NCBI GenBank assembly: GCA_964490435.1
Contig: CAZBCF010000055.1
Coordinates: forward strand, 1-7,505
Direction: 5' to 3'
DNA from: IMCC26077 sp964490435
GTDB taxonomy: Bacteria > Actinomycetota > Actinomycetes > Nanopelagicales > Nanopelagicaceae
DNA: 7,505 nt
The translations under genes were made by a program, and so were the position numbers. Below, piece by piece: positions 1 to 5,951 of this stretch (its first letter is position 1; every line of letters begins with the position of its first letter). The notes beneath the pieces were generated by a model, which saw only the letters and a program-made list of their open reading frames with translations, did not search any database and was not told where the DNA came from.

Positions 1-44
1 GACTGAAAATCGTGAGGTCGACGGTTCGATCCCGTCCCCAGCCA
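1..44 (+). tRNA. tRNA-Phe (anticodon GAA), 3' portion only
   Basis: The window opens inside the anticodon arm. The seven-base loop CTGAAAA (3-9) gives anticodon GAA. It is followed by stem strand TCGTG, variable region AGGTC, T stem GACGG (20-24) closed by CCGTC (32-36) around the loop TTCGATC (25-31), then acceptor strand CCCAGCC (37-43) and discriminator A44. The next bases are CG, so the CCA end is not encoded and must be added after transcription. The CTGAAAA loop and the CCAGCCA end resemble actinobacterial tRNA-Phe. The D arm and 5' acceptor strand lie outside the window, so pairing of the acceptor stem cannot be tested. Confidence 0.9.
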
Positions 45-48
45 CGTT

Positions 49-1131
49 ATGACTGCTACGCCAACTATCCCGCTCTTCACTCCGCTCACACTTCGTGGCG
101 TTACCTTTGCAAATCGCTTATGGGTTTCACCCATGTGTCAATACTCCGCACCGCTCGATGGAGTCGCACGTGAATGGCATCACGTACACATCGGTTCGTT
201 TGCAAGTGGTGGTGCTGGGCTGATCATGATGGAGGCAACCGGCGTTCTCCCTGAAGGTCGAATCAGCATCAACTGTCTTGGATTATGGAATGACGAACAA
301 CGAGATGCGCTCAAACCAATAGTTGATTTTGCTCATGAGATGAAAACGAAAATCGGAATTCAATTAGCACACGCGGGACGAAAAGGTTCGACGATGCCGC
401 CGGGTGCCGATCATCAGATGGCATCTCCTGCTGAAGGTGGCTGGAGTGCTCCAGCACCTAGCGCTATTGCATTTGGAAAGATGCCAACTCCTCACGAGAT
501 GAGCGAGGCCGAAATCAAGAGCACTGTGACGGCATTCGCTGATGCAGCACAACGTGCCGTTGACGCAGGATTTGATCTTGTCGAAATTCATGCCGCTCAT
601 GGTTACTTGATTCACCAATTCTTGTCGCCCTTAAGTAATAAGCGAACAGATGAATATGGCGGCGCATTCGAGAACCGCACCCGATTTATTGTGCAGATTG
701 TGAATGCAGTGCGAGCCGTGCTGCCGGAATCTATGCCCCTCTTTGTTCGAATTTCTGCGACCGATTGGGTCGAAGGTGGCTGGGACTTAACCCAATCGAT
801 TGATTTAGCCCGGATTCTCAAACATATCGGGGTCGATTTGGTCGATGTCTCCAGTGGTGGCCTCTCTGCAGAGCAACAGATCTCACCCGCCCCTGGATAC
901 CAGGTGCCGTTCGCCGAGGCGATAAAGCGCGAAGTTGGAATTCCGGTAAATGCAGTGGGAATGATTCATGAAGCCACGTTCGCCAACGAATTAGTCGCAT
1001 CAGGAAAAGTTGATGCGGTGATGGCAGCACGAGCATTCTTGCGCCATCCACGATGGGCACTTGAGATAGCCCACGAATTGGGAGTAGAAGTCCCGTGGCC
1101 ACGTCAGATTTCTATGGGTAAAAAGAAATAA
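49..1131 (+). CDS. NADH:flavin oxidoreductase, Old Yellow Enzyme family (YqjM/NamA-like ene-reductase)
   Basis: This is a cytosolic FMN enzyme of about 360 residues (YqjM is about 338), a TIM barrel that reduces activated C=C bonds with NAD(P)H. Visible motifs run in the family order. SPMCQYS (27-33) has the Cys30/Tyr32 pair typical of the YqjM class. IQLAHAGRKG (104-113) contains a flavin-contacting Gln and Lys112. HAAHGYLIHQFLSP (181-194) holds the substrate-binding His181/His184 and the proton donor Tyr186. It is followed by the signature NKRTDEYGG...ENR (197-210), and AARAFLRHP (326-334) is the phosphate site, with Ala where Gly is usual. The C-terminus is odd: QISMG stands where YqjM, as I recall it, has the QYERG arginine finger. 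No Shine-Dalgarno sequence precedes the ATG, which starts 4 bases after the tRNA, yet the N-terminal alignment supports this start. The physiological substrate cannot be told. A convergent neighbour ends 15 bases away. Confidence 0.95.
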   Translation: MTATPTIPLFTPLTLRGVTFANRLWVSPMCQYSAPLDGVAREWHHVHIGSFASGGAGLIMMEATGVLPEGRISINCLGLWNDEQRDALKPIVDFAHEMKTKIGIQLAHAGRKGSTMPPGADHQMASPAEGGWSAPAPSAIAFGKMPTPHEMSEAEIKSTVTAFADAAQRAVDAGFDLVEIHAAHGYLIHQFLSPLSNKRTDEYGGAFENRTRFIVQIVNAVRAVLPESMPLFVRISATDWVEGGWDLTQSIDLARILKHIGVDLVDVSSGGLSAEQQISPAPGYQVPFAEAIKREVGIPVNAVGMIHEATFANELVASGKVDAVMAARAFLRHPRWALEIAHELGVEVPWPRQISMGKKK

Positions 1132-1146
1132 GTGAGTCCAAAGGCC

Positions 1147-2763
1147 TTAACGCACTCGGACAGTATCCAATTTAATCGAATCAAAACTCAAAACAAGAGT
1201 GTAGCCGCTCAATTTAGTCTTAGTCCGCAATCCACCAGTACCTTCTTCATTGGTGCTCACTGTGAAGCGAAGAGACTTGGCTCCCTTTTTGGTGGCTCGA
1301 ATGGTCAGCGATTCTTCTGGGAGATTGCTCTCAACTTTAATGATAAATCTTGCCTGCGAGTTGCTGTAGGCAATAGAAAGGGTGGCTTGAGGCTCCTCCT
1401 CTAGCCCTTCACTTTCCGGCAAAATCTCCTCAGACTCTGCAGTTTTGCTCTTCTTGCCTTGTAGCGCATTTCCCTTGGAAATCAACGCGATGATTTTGGC
1501 AATCGCACTAGCCCCCTGCGCAGTTCTACTTGTGCTCTCAGACATCAAGTCAACATATGAAGTACACGTTGGATTGTTCTTGTAAGTGATTGCCAACTTC
1601 TCTGACCACTCTTGAAGATTCTTGGCCGAATCTAGAATCTGACCTCTCCATCGTTCGAGTTTCTGCAAGGTAGCAACTTCTCGTAAATCAATTAATCCGC
1701 CGCCCTTTGCTTCATCGTTTGCCAACTCATTTGAAATATCAATAATTACCGCTGCATTATTGCCAATGCTCTTCTTGGCTTCTTCTGCATCTTTCATGCA
1801 TGGATCGGTCTGCATCTTCTCGAGAATTTCTGCTTTAGATAAATAAGCGGCTACATTAGAAAGTGCATTGTTTGCAATGTTCACTATTGTCGAGACATTT
1901 GAGCGATGTTGGTCAAGACAGGTTGGTCTTGATTCAAAAGTAGCCTCTGCCTCCTTTGAGGTATCGTTTACTCGGCTAATCTGCTCCTGAAGTATCTTTC
2001 GGTATTCGCGAAGGGTTTCAGCGATTCCTGGAGCGCTCTGATTAACCTCAAGTACCTTTGTGTTGATTGCTTTCACATTCTCGTCTGCGCTTGAAAGGGT
2101 TTTAGGGAATTGCGCCACAGGTGCAGTGCACTCCACTTGAACTGGCTTAACGCCCTGCCCGATTATGAAGGTAAATACCTTGTATGGTGTCGGTAAATCA
2201 ACCACTTCCGAATTTCTCATCGTGTTCCACAATTCCAAATACAAGGTATAAGTACCCGCTTGGAAATTGGATTCACCAACTAATTCGATTGCGCCATAAA
2301 AAACTTGATTTAGCGGATTGAAGGCACCATCGATTTTGGTAAGCGGCTCTGGTTTCCATTTGGAAATAGGGAGCCTGAACCCTCTGTTCGTTAACAAGTA
2401 AGCATCTGTCTTTGAAACTTGAAATTCATCAGCTGCCTTCGATTGCACACGAAACTTGAAATGTAGCGTCGCCGGTAGTGAAGTCGTGGTGATGGTTTCT
2501 GAGGGACAAGTTTGGTAACCATTGGCTTCCCAGATAGTTGGCTTACTAAAGTCGTACTTGTACCTGGTGCATATGGCAACATCATCAACGTGCAGAACGA
2601 AAGATTCCTGATCGATTACCTGGGAATTTGAAAAAGCCTGTGCGGGGGCAGCAACAGCGAAAATGCCTGAAGTGAGAAGTGCAAATAGACCGGGAATTGT
2701 CGCCACGCGGGTCAGCCAGGTTCTCATGGCTACAAGGGTAGGGATTCGGGCGTTGACTCGCAT
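1147..2763 (-). CDS. Secreted protein of unknown function with helical middle and C-terminal beta module
   Basis: I do not recognise a named family. The N-terminus carries a signal peptide: Arg-rich n-region, hydrophobic stretch about 24-39, and an A-Q-A site giving predicted cleavage after residue 43. Mature residues about 44-210 look beta-rich, with Cys65 and Cys86. Residues about 220-435 look helical, possibly coiled coil, with Cys282, Cys322 and Cys400; Cys212 sits just before. The six mature cysteines could form three disulfides. A Lys-rich then Glu-rich linker (about 436-459) leads to a C-terminal beta module (about 460-538) ending in LDTVRVR. There is no sorting signal or C-terminal membrane anchor, so it is probably released or bound non-covalently outside the membrane. 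The ATG at 2763 is preceded by AGGTGG. A second in-frame ATG at 2727 (Met13) would give a tighter signal peptide but has no Shine-Dalgarno sequence. It is transcribed opposite both neighbours, hence alone. Confidence 0.85.
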   Translation of the reverse strand: MRVNARIPTLVAMRTWLTRVATIPGLFALLTSGIFAVAAPAQAFSNSQVIDQESFVLHVDDVAICTRYKYDFSKPTIWEANGYQTCPSETITTTSLPATLHFKFRVQSKAADEFQVSKTDAYLLTNRGFRLPISKWKPEPLTKIDGAFNPLNQVFYGAIELVGESNFQAGTYTLYLELWNTMRNSEVVDLPTPYKVFTFIIGQGVKPVQVECTAPVAQFPKTLSSADENVKAINTKVLEVNQSAPGIAETLREYRKILQEQISRVNDTSKEAEATFESRPTCLDQHRSNVSTIVNIANNALSNVAAYLSKAEILEKMQTDPCMKDAEEAKKSIGNNAAVIIDISNELANDEAKGGGLIDLREVATLQKLERWRGQILDSAKNLQEWSEKLAITYKNNPTCTSYVDLMSESTSRTAQGASAIAKIIALISKGNALQGKKSKTAESEEILPESEGLEEEPQATLSIAYSNSQARFIIKVESNLPEESLTIRATKKGAKSLRFTVSTNEEGTGGLRTKTKLSGYTLVLSFDSIKLDTVRVR

Positions 2764-2771
2764 ATTGATAT

Positions 2772-2806
2772 TTGCCCACCTGGAATTACTCGATTAAGTT
2801 TCCATT
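2772..2806 (+). promoter_or_regulatory. Promoter for a leaderless aldo/keto reductase mRNA
   Basis: TTGCCC (2772-2777) and TAAGTT (2795-2800) form a -35/-10 pair with an ideal 17-base spacer. Six bases after the -10 lies A2807, the first base of the ATG, so transcription would begin at the start codon itself. No Shine-Dalgarno sequence is present for this gene, which agrees. TAnnnT -10 boxes followed by leaderless starts are well known in actinobacteria. The -35 overlaps the minus-strand ribosome binding site of the divergent gene. Confidence 0.6.
2776..2781 (-). promoter_or_regulatory. Ribosome binding site of the secreted-protein gene, with a possible -10 upstream
   Basis: Read on the minus strand, AGGTGG lies 12 bases before the ATG at 2763, slightly far but a good match to the 16S 3' end. 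It is the main reason for preferring this start over the in-frame ATG at 2727. Further upstream on the same strand CATAAT (2809-2804) matches a -10 box at five of six positions. No convincing -35 is seen. That -10 would overlap the start codon of the divergent aldo/keto reductase gene. Confidence 0.5.
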
Positions 2807-2812
2807 ATGGAA
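2800..2812. repeat. Perfect palindrome over the aldo/keto reductase start codon
   Basis: TTCCAT-T-ATGGAA has two 6-base arms around a single base. It spans the end of the plus-strand -10 box, the predicted transcription start and the first two codons of the aldo/keto reductase, as well as the CATAAT candidate -10 of the divergent gene. This position would suit an operator controlling both genes. A palindrome of this size can also arise by chance. Confidence 0.4.
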
Positions 2813-3793
2813 TATAAGAATCTTGGCAGGTCAGGCTTATCCGTCAGTCGTCTTTGTCTTGGCACCATGAACTTCGGCCCAGAGACAGATGAACCAACTT
2901 CACATGCGATTATGGATCGCGCCCTTGACGTCGGGCTGAACTTCTTCGATACCGCAAATCGATACGGCGCTCCACACCATGGACGTACCGAAGAAATAAT
3001 GGGACGTTGGTTTGCCAAAGGTGGTGGCCGTCGCGAAAAGGTAGTCCTTGCTACAAAACTCTACGGCGAGATGAGCGGCTTTGGAGATATTCCCTACTGG
3101 CCCAATAACAAATGGCTCTCAGCGTTAAATATTAAACGCGCGTGTGATGCAAGTTTGAAGCGGATGCAGACCGATTACATCGATCTTTATCAGATGCACC
3201 ACATTGATCGAACTACGCCGTGGGAAGAGATCTGGCAGGCAATGGAACTTCTCGTGCAACAAGGAAAAATCATTTACGTTGGAAGTTCGAACTTTGCTGG
3301 ATGGCATCTTGTCCAAGCGCAACAAGCAGCAGAGAAGAAGAACTTCATGGGACTTATCTCCGAGCAATCCTTTTACAACTTAGTGGTGCGCGATATCGAA
3401 CGAGAATTGATCCCTGCTGCAGAACACCTCGGCATCGGTATTTTGCCGTGGTCGCCACTACATGCTGGAATGCTTGGTGGAGTTATCAAAAAGGTGAAAG
3501 AAGGTAAGCGCCGACTTGAAGCGCGTTCGGCAGAGACGCTCGAAAAACTTCGCCCACAAGTCGAGAAGTGGGAGAACCTCTGCGATTCCTGGAACTTACT
3601 TCCGGGAGATGTGGCACTCGCCTGGCTATTACATCAACCTGCAGTCACAGCGCCAATCATCGGGCCACGCACGATGGAGCAATTCGATGCTTCACTACGC
3701 GCACTTGAGATTAAACTCAGTGATGAACAACTTAAGGCAATAAACGAAATCTTCCCTGGATGTAAGACCCACCCAGAACACTATGCTTGGTAA
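2807..3793 (+). CDS. Aldo/keto reductase
   Basis: This is a 328-residue NADP(H)-dependent oxidoreductase of the aldo/keto reductase superfamily, a cytosolic TIM barrel reducing aldehydes or ketones. The full catalytic tetrad is visible: Asp48 and Tyr53 in FFDTANRYG (46-54), Lys84 in LATKLYG, and His131 in LYQMHHID (127-134). The cofactor-side elements GSSNFAGW (159-166), ISEQSFYNL (184-192), PWSPLHAGMLGG (214-225) and PIIGPRT (273-279) are also in place. The tail PEHYAW and the length fit the bacterial YajO-like group with no truncation. The substrate is unknown. It starts divergently from the secreted-protein gene and probably has a leaderless transcript. It reads in the same direction as the peptidase gene 73 bases downstream, but a possible terminator and inverted repeats between them argue for separate control. 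Confidence 0.95.
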   Translation: MEYKNLGRSGLSVSRLCLGTMNFGPETDEPTSHAIMDRALDVGLNFFDTANRYGAPHHGRTEEIMGRWFAKGGGRREKVVLATKLYGEMSGFGDIPYWPNNKWLSALNIKRACDASLKRMQTDYIDLYQMHHIDRTTPWEEIWQAMELLVQQGKIIYVGSSNFAGWHLVQAQQAAEKKNFMGLISEQSFYNLVVRDIERELIPAAEHLGIGILPWSPLHAGMLGGVIKKVKEGKRRLEARSAETLEKLRPQVEKWENLCDSWNLLPGDVALAWLLHQPAVTAPIIGPRTMEQFDASLRALEIKLSDEQLKAINEIFPGCKTHPEHYAW

Positions 3794-3801
3794 GTCTTTT
3801 T
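3764..3801 (+). terminator. Weak candidate terminator at the end of the aldo/keto reductase gene
   Basis: The arms AAGAC (3764-3768) and GTCTT (3794-3798) can pair. After a two-base internal mismatch, ACC (3771-3773) pairs with GGT (3789-3791) around a 15-base loop. Five Ts (3797-3801) follow. The stem is short and interrupted, and its left arm lies inside the coding end, so this is a tentative call. Confidence 0.25.
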
Positions 3802-3811
3802 CCGCATCCTG

Positions 3812-3824
3812 AGAATCACATTCT
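3812..3824. repeat. Inverted repeat AGAAT-CAC-ATTCT upstream of the peptidase gene
   Basis: Two perfect 5-base arms flank three bases. The pentamer GAATC (3813-3817) that overlaps it occurs twice more in the next 35 bases, inside the neighbouring inverted repeat. Together they could be a regulator binding region for the peptidase gene. Confidence 0.4.
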
Positions 3825-3832
3825 TACACTCT

Positions 3833-3850
3833 GGATTCTTCAGCGAATCC
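3833..3850. repeat. Inverted repeat GGATTC-N6-GAATCC, possible operator of the peptidase gene
   Basis: Perfect 6-base arms flank TTCAGC, ending 16 bases before the ATG at 3867. No T run follows, so it is a poor terminator. If the peptidase mRNA is leaderless, weak boxes TGGATT (3832-3837) and TGAGAT (3855-3860) would be -35 and -10 with a 17-base spacer. The repeat would then run from the -35 into the spacer, a typical repressor position. The boxes match consensus at only about three of six bases each. Confidence 0.45.
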
Positions 3851-3866
3851 GTGATGAGATGTAAAC

Positions 3867-5363
3867 ATGAGCGCTCGAGGAAAGAAAGTTGCCGTCGCTG
3901 GAATCACCTTCGAGAGTAATAGTTTCTCACCAGGACTCACCGAGATCGATGCATTTCATCGCTATTTGATGGTTTCCGGGCCAGAGGTGCTTACCGCTGG
4001 GCTTGGCAAAGACGAAATCGCCGGTGCAGCCTCGGTCGCAGATAAAGAGGGCATCATCCTGGTTCCCGTTTTCGCATCCGATGGTGGATGCGGGCCCACA
4101 GTCAGCGATGCCGCCTACACATACCTAAAAGATCGATTAATTCGGGAGTTGGCTACCGTTATCAACGAGGTCGATGGTGTCTACTTACGCCTTCACGGCG
4201 CAATGACCACCGAATCGAATGAGGATGTCGAAGGTGATTTGATAACGACCATACGCGAGATGACTAACCCGGAATTCCCCATCGCTGTGAGTTGTGATTT
4301 CCATGGACATTTCACCGAAAAGATGGCAACGGGAACCGCGCTCATTTCTGGCTATCAAACCTGCCCGCACATCGACTTCTTCGAAACAGGTGCTCGCGCG
4401 ATGACCTTGATGGCGGCTGCGTTAGGAAATACGAAGACACCGACGTTGGCATATCGAAAAGTCAAAATGATTGGACCTGCCGAGGGGCACGACACAAAGG
4501 TGGGGCCGATGCGCGAGGTTTTAGATCGACTGCATGAAATCGAAAGGCTCCCAGGAGTTCTCGATGCCACCGTCTACTGCACCCAACCTTGGCTAGAGGT
4601 CAACGAACTTGGTTGGAGCGCCGTAGTTGTCACTGAGGACAACCAAGAATTAGCGCAAAAGTATGCCGACGAACTTGCACACATGATGTGGGAACGGCGC
4701 GAAAGAGTTCTCTATAAGAAGACCGAGTTGCCCGATGGCATCGCACGCGTGCAACAGAGTGCAGAGCATGAACGTCCCTTTATTTTTGCTGACGGCAGCG
4801 ATAGTCCTTCTGCAGGAAGCACCGGCGATAGCGCATATCTTCTTGATTATCTGATTCAGAACAAAATCAACGAGAAAGTATTCATGAGCGTCACCGACCA
4901 GCAAGCGGTAGCGAAATGCTTTGCCGCTGGCGTTGGCAGTGAAGTCTCGTTATCAATAGGTGGATCACTCGCGCCTCGATTCTTCAAACCCGTTGCGGTG
5001 CAGGCAATCGTGAGCACACTCTGCGATGGTGTTTATCAATCTAAATATCCTTCTAAGATTTTCAATGCTGGACCTACTGCGGTCGTGAAAATCGGAGATA
5101 TCCACGTCGTCATCACCTCAAAACCTGCATTCATGCTCGACTATCAGTTGTATCTTCGAGTTGGTTTGGATATCACCACCGCCAAGATTGTGCAGGCTAA
5201 ATCAGCTGGTTCCTATCGGGCGTATTACGAACCACTTTCGTATGCCTGTATTGATTTTGCAGCACCCGGGCCTTCTGACAGCAGACTTGAATTGATGCCG
5301 TTCACCAAACCACGCCGACCGCTATGGCCGTTCGATCGTGATATCCAGGAGCCGTGGTACTAA
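3867..5363 (+). CDS. M81 family (MlrC-like) zinc metallopeptidase
   Basis: The protein has 498 residues, full length for the M81 family, whose founder MlrC hydrolyses linearised microcystin and the Adda tetrapeptide. The N-terminus AVAGITFESNSFSP (9-22) is the family opening, and RLHGAM (108-113) follows. The zinc site is CDFHGHFT (143-150) with Asp144 and His146, plus His168 in CPHID. Their spacing (2, then 22) equals the Asp-x-His...His pattern that I recall for MlrC. An extra His148 makes HxH. ADGSDSPSAGSTGD (308-321) is the conserved Asp/Gly loop of the C-terminal half, and RRPLWPFDRD near the end is also family-typical. It has no signal peptide, so it acts in the cytosol on imported or internal substrates. 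The substrate is not shown; most M81 members are not tested. It has no strong Shine-Dalgarno sequence (GAG at 3856) and is followed 6 bases later by the cupin gene. Confidence 0.92.
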   Translation: MSARGKKVAVAGITFESNSFSPGLTEIDAFHRYLMVSGPEVLTAGLGKDEIAGAASVADKEGIILVPVFASDGGCGPTVSDAAYTYLKDRLIRELATVINEVDGVYLRLHGAMTTESNEDVEGDLITTIREMTNPEFPIAVSCDFHGHFTEKMATGTALISGYQTCPHIDFFETGARAMTLMAAALGNTKTPTLAYRKVKMIGPAEGHDTKVGPMREVLDRLHEIERLPGVLDATVYCTQPWLEVNELGWSAVVVTEDNQELAQKYADELAHMMWERRERVLYKKTELPDGIARVQQSAEHERPFIFADGSDSPSAGSTGDSAYLLDYLIQNKINEKVFMSVTDQQAVAKCFAAGVGSEVSLSIGGSLAPRFFKPVAVQAIVSTLCDGVYQSKYPSKIFNAGPTAVVKIGDIHVVITSKPAFMLDYQLYLRVGLDITTAKIVQAKSAGSYRAYYEPLSYACIDFAAPGPSDSRLELMPFTKPRRPLWPFDRDIQEPWY

Positions 5364-5369
5364 AAGAGT

Positions 5370-5411
5370 ATGGATATGAATATGAATGTGAATATGAATG
5401 CGAATGTGAGC
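5370..5411 (+). repeat. ATGAAT-type hexanucleotide repeat at the cupin start
   Basis: Seven six-base units follow each other: ATGGAT, ATGAAT, ATGAAT, GTGAAT, ATGAAT, GCGAAT, GTGAGC. They encode alternating Met/Val/Ala and Asn/Asp/Ser. Units of six bases keep the reading frame if the number changes. Four ATG and two GTG codons in frame make the true start uncertain. Confidence 0.9.
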
Positions 5412-5849
5412 ATTCCAATCCCAGGCGCAGCGCCCATCATCTTCAATCTTGAAGAGATGAAGCGCGAGATGCTCGAAGCGCTCGAACGTGGCTCGCACCC
5501 TCAAGGGCGTCTGCTCAATGGCCGGATCGTTGTGGTCTTGGCCACGCCTGATAATGGAACCTCAAAAGATGTCGCAATCGGATTGAGCGCAATCCCTCCA
5601 GGATTGAGCACCGAGGAGCACTCTCACCCAGCCGAAGAGATAGCCACCGTTCTGGCTGGAGCCGGAACGGTCTTCATTGATGATGTGCCCTTTCCCGTTT
5701 CGCCCGGCTCTGTGATCTACACCCCTTCGATGGCGCGACATCGGACTGTTGTGACGAGCACCGACACCTATCTCTCCTGGTGGATGTATGCGCCGGCAGG
5801 TAGTGAGTCGCGGTGGCTTCCCTCACAAAATTTCGCCGAACCTCGATAA
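5370..5849 (+). CDS. Small single-domain cupin protein
   Basis: The cupin motif 1 G(X)5HXH(X)3E(X)6G is matched exactly at residues 78-97, with metal ligands His84, His86 and Glu90. Motif 2 runs from Gly113 through Pro119 to His124, with Met121 replacing the usual Gly, and supplies the fourth ligand. The fold is a single beta barrel preceded by a helical stretch (about 26-40), 159 residues in all. Function cannot be read from sequence; such cupins may be enzymes (isomerase, dioxygenase) or sensors. It begins 6 bases after the peptidase stop, which suggests cotranscription and perhaps translational coupling. The first ATG has the weak AAAGAG only one base upstream. The ATGs at 5376 (7-base spacing) or 5382 fit that site better, so the Met/Asn repeat may be partly untranslated. 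Confidence 0.85.
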   Translation: MDMNMNVNMNANVSIPIPGAAPIIFNLEEMKREMLEALERGSHPQGRLLNGRIVVVLATPDNGTSKDVAIGLSAIPPGLSTEEHSHPAEEIATVLAGAGTVFIDDVPFPVSPGSVIYTPSMARHRTVVTSTDTYLSWWMYAPAGSESRWLPSQNFAEPR

Positions 5850-5876
5850 GCCCAAGAAATCTCACCTAAATCCGTA

Positions 5877-5900
5877 ATGCACGAAAGTGCCTTGGTGCAT
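5877..5900. repeat. Overlapping inverted repeats upstream of the aminotransferase gene
   Basis: ATGCAC (5877-5882) and GTGCAT (5895-5900) are perfect 6-base arms 12 bases apart. The left arm can instead form a short hairpin GCAC-GAAA-GTGC (5879-5890) with a GNRA-type loop. The right arm overlaps the candidate -35 box. There is no T run, so this is more likely an operator or a structured 3' end of the cupin transcript than an intrinsic terminator. Confidence 0.4.
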
Positions 5901-5921
5901 ATCCCAGTAATCCGCTATGGT
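5892..5921 (+). promoter_or_regulatory. Candidate promoter of the aminotransferase gene
   Basis: TTGGTG (5892-5897) and TATGGT (5916-5921) are separated by 18 bases. TATGGT fits the actinobacterial TAnnnT -10 form. The start would be near 5928, giving a leader of about 24 bases that contains the ribosome binding site. The -35 is only a half match. The gene may also be read through from the cupin. Confidence 0.35.
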
Positions 5922-5940
5922 CTCAACAAGAGATTTGAGT

Positions 5941-5944
5941 GAGG
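5941..5944 (+). promoter_or_regulatory. Ribosome binding site supporting the GTG start of the aminotransferase
   Basis: GAGG (in TGAGGT) lies 7 bases before the GTG at 5952. No ATG occurs nearby in frame, and the protein alignment begins where expected, so the GTG start is well supported. Confidence 0.7.
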
Positions 5945-5951
5945 TAATCCG

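Noticed and set aside
1..44. tRNA 3' end as an attachment site of an integrated element
   Set aside because: I found no second copy of the tRNA 3' sequence and no integrase or phage gene in the window. The genes downstream look like ordinary metabolic genes.
281..290. GGATTATGGAAT shared between the OYE gene, the gap near 7371 and partly the AKR start at 2804
   Set aside because: One copy is plain coding sequence in the OYE and the matches are only 10-12 bases, so chance similarity is the simplest explanation.
1132..1150. Bidirectional terminator between the convergent OYE and secreted-protein genes
   Set aside because: The only symmetry is the short palindrome AAGGCCTT, without a usable stem and T run.
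1132..1404. A 90-codon plus-strand reading frame right after the OYE
   Set aside because: It lies antisense to the secreted-protein gene, has no ribosome binding site and its translation resembles no protein. It is a shadow frame.
5322..5504. Minus-strand frame encoding a His-Ile repeat, reminiscent of a metal-binding peptide
   Set aside because: The repeat is simply the complement of the ATGAAT units at the cupin start; the frame overlaps two real genes and has no start signals.
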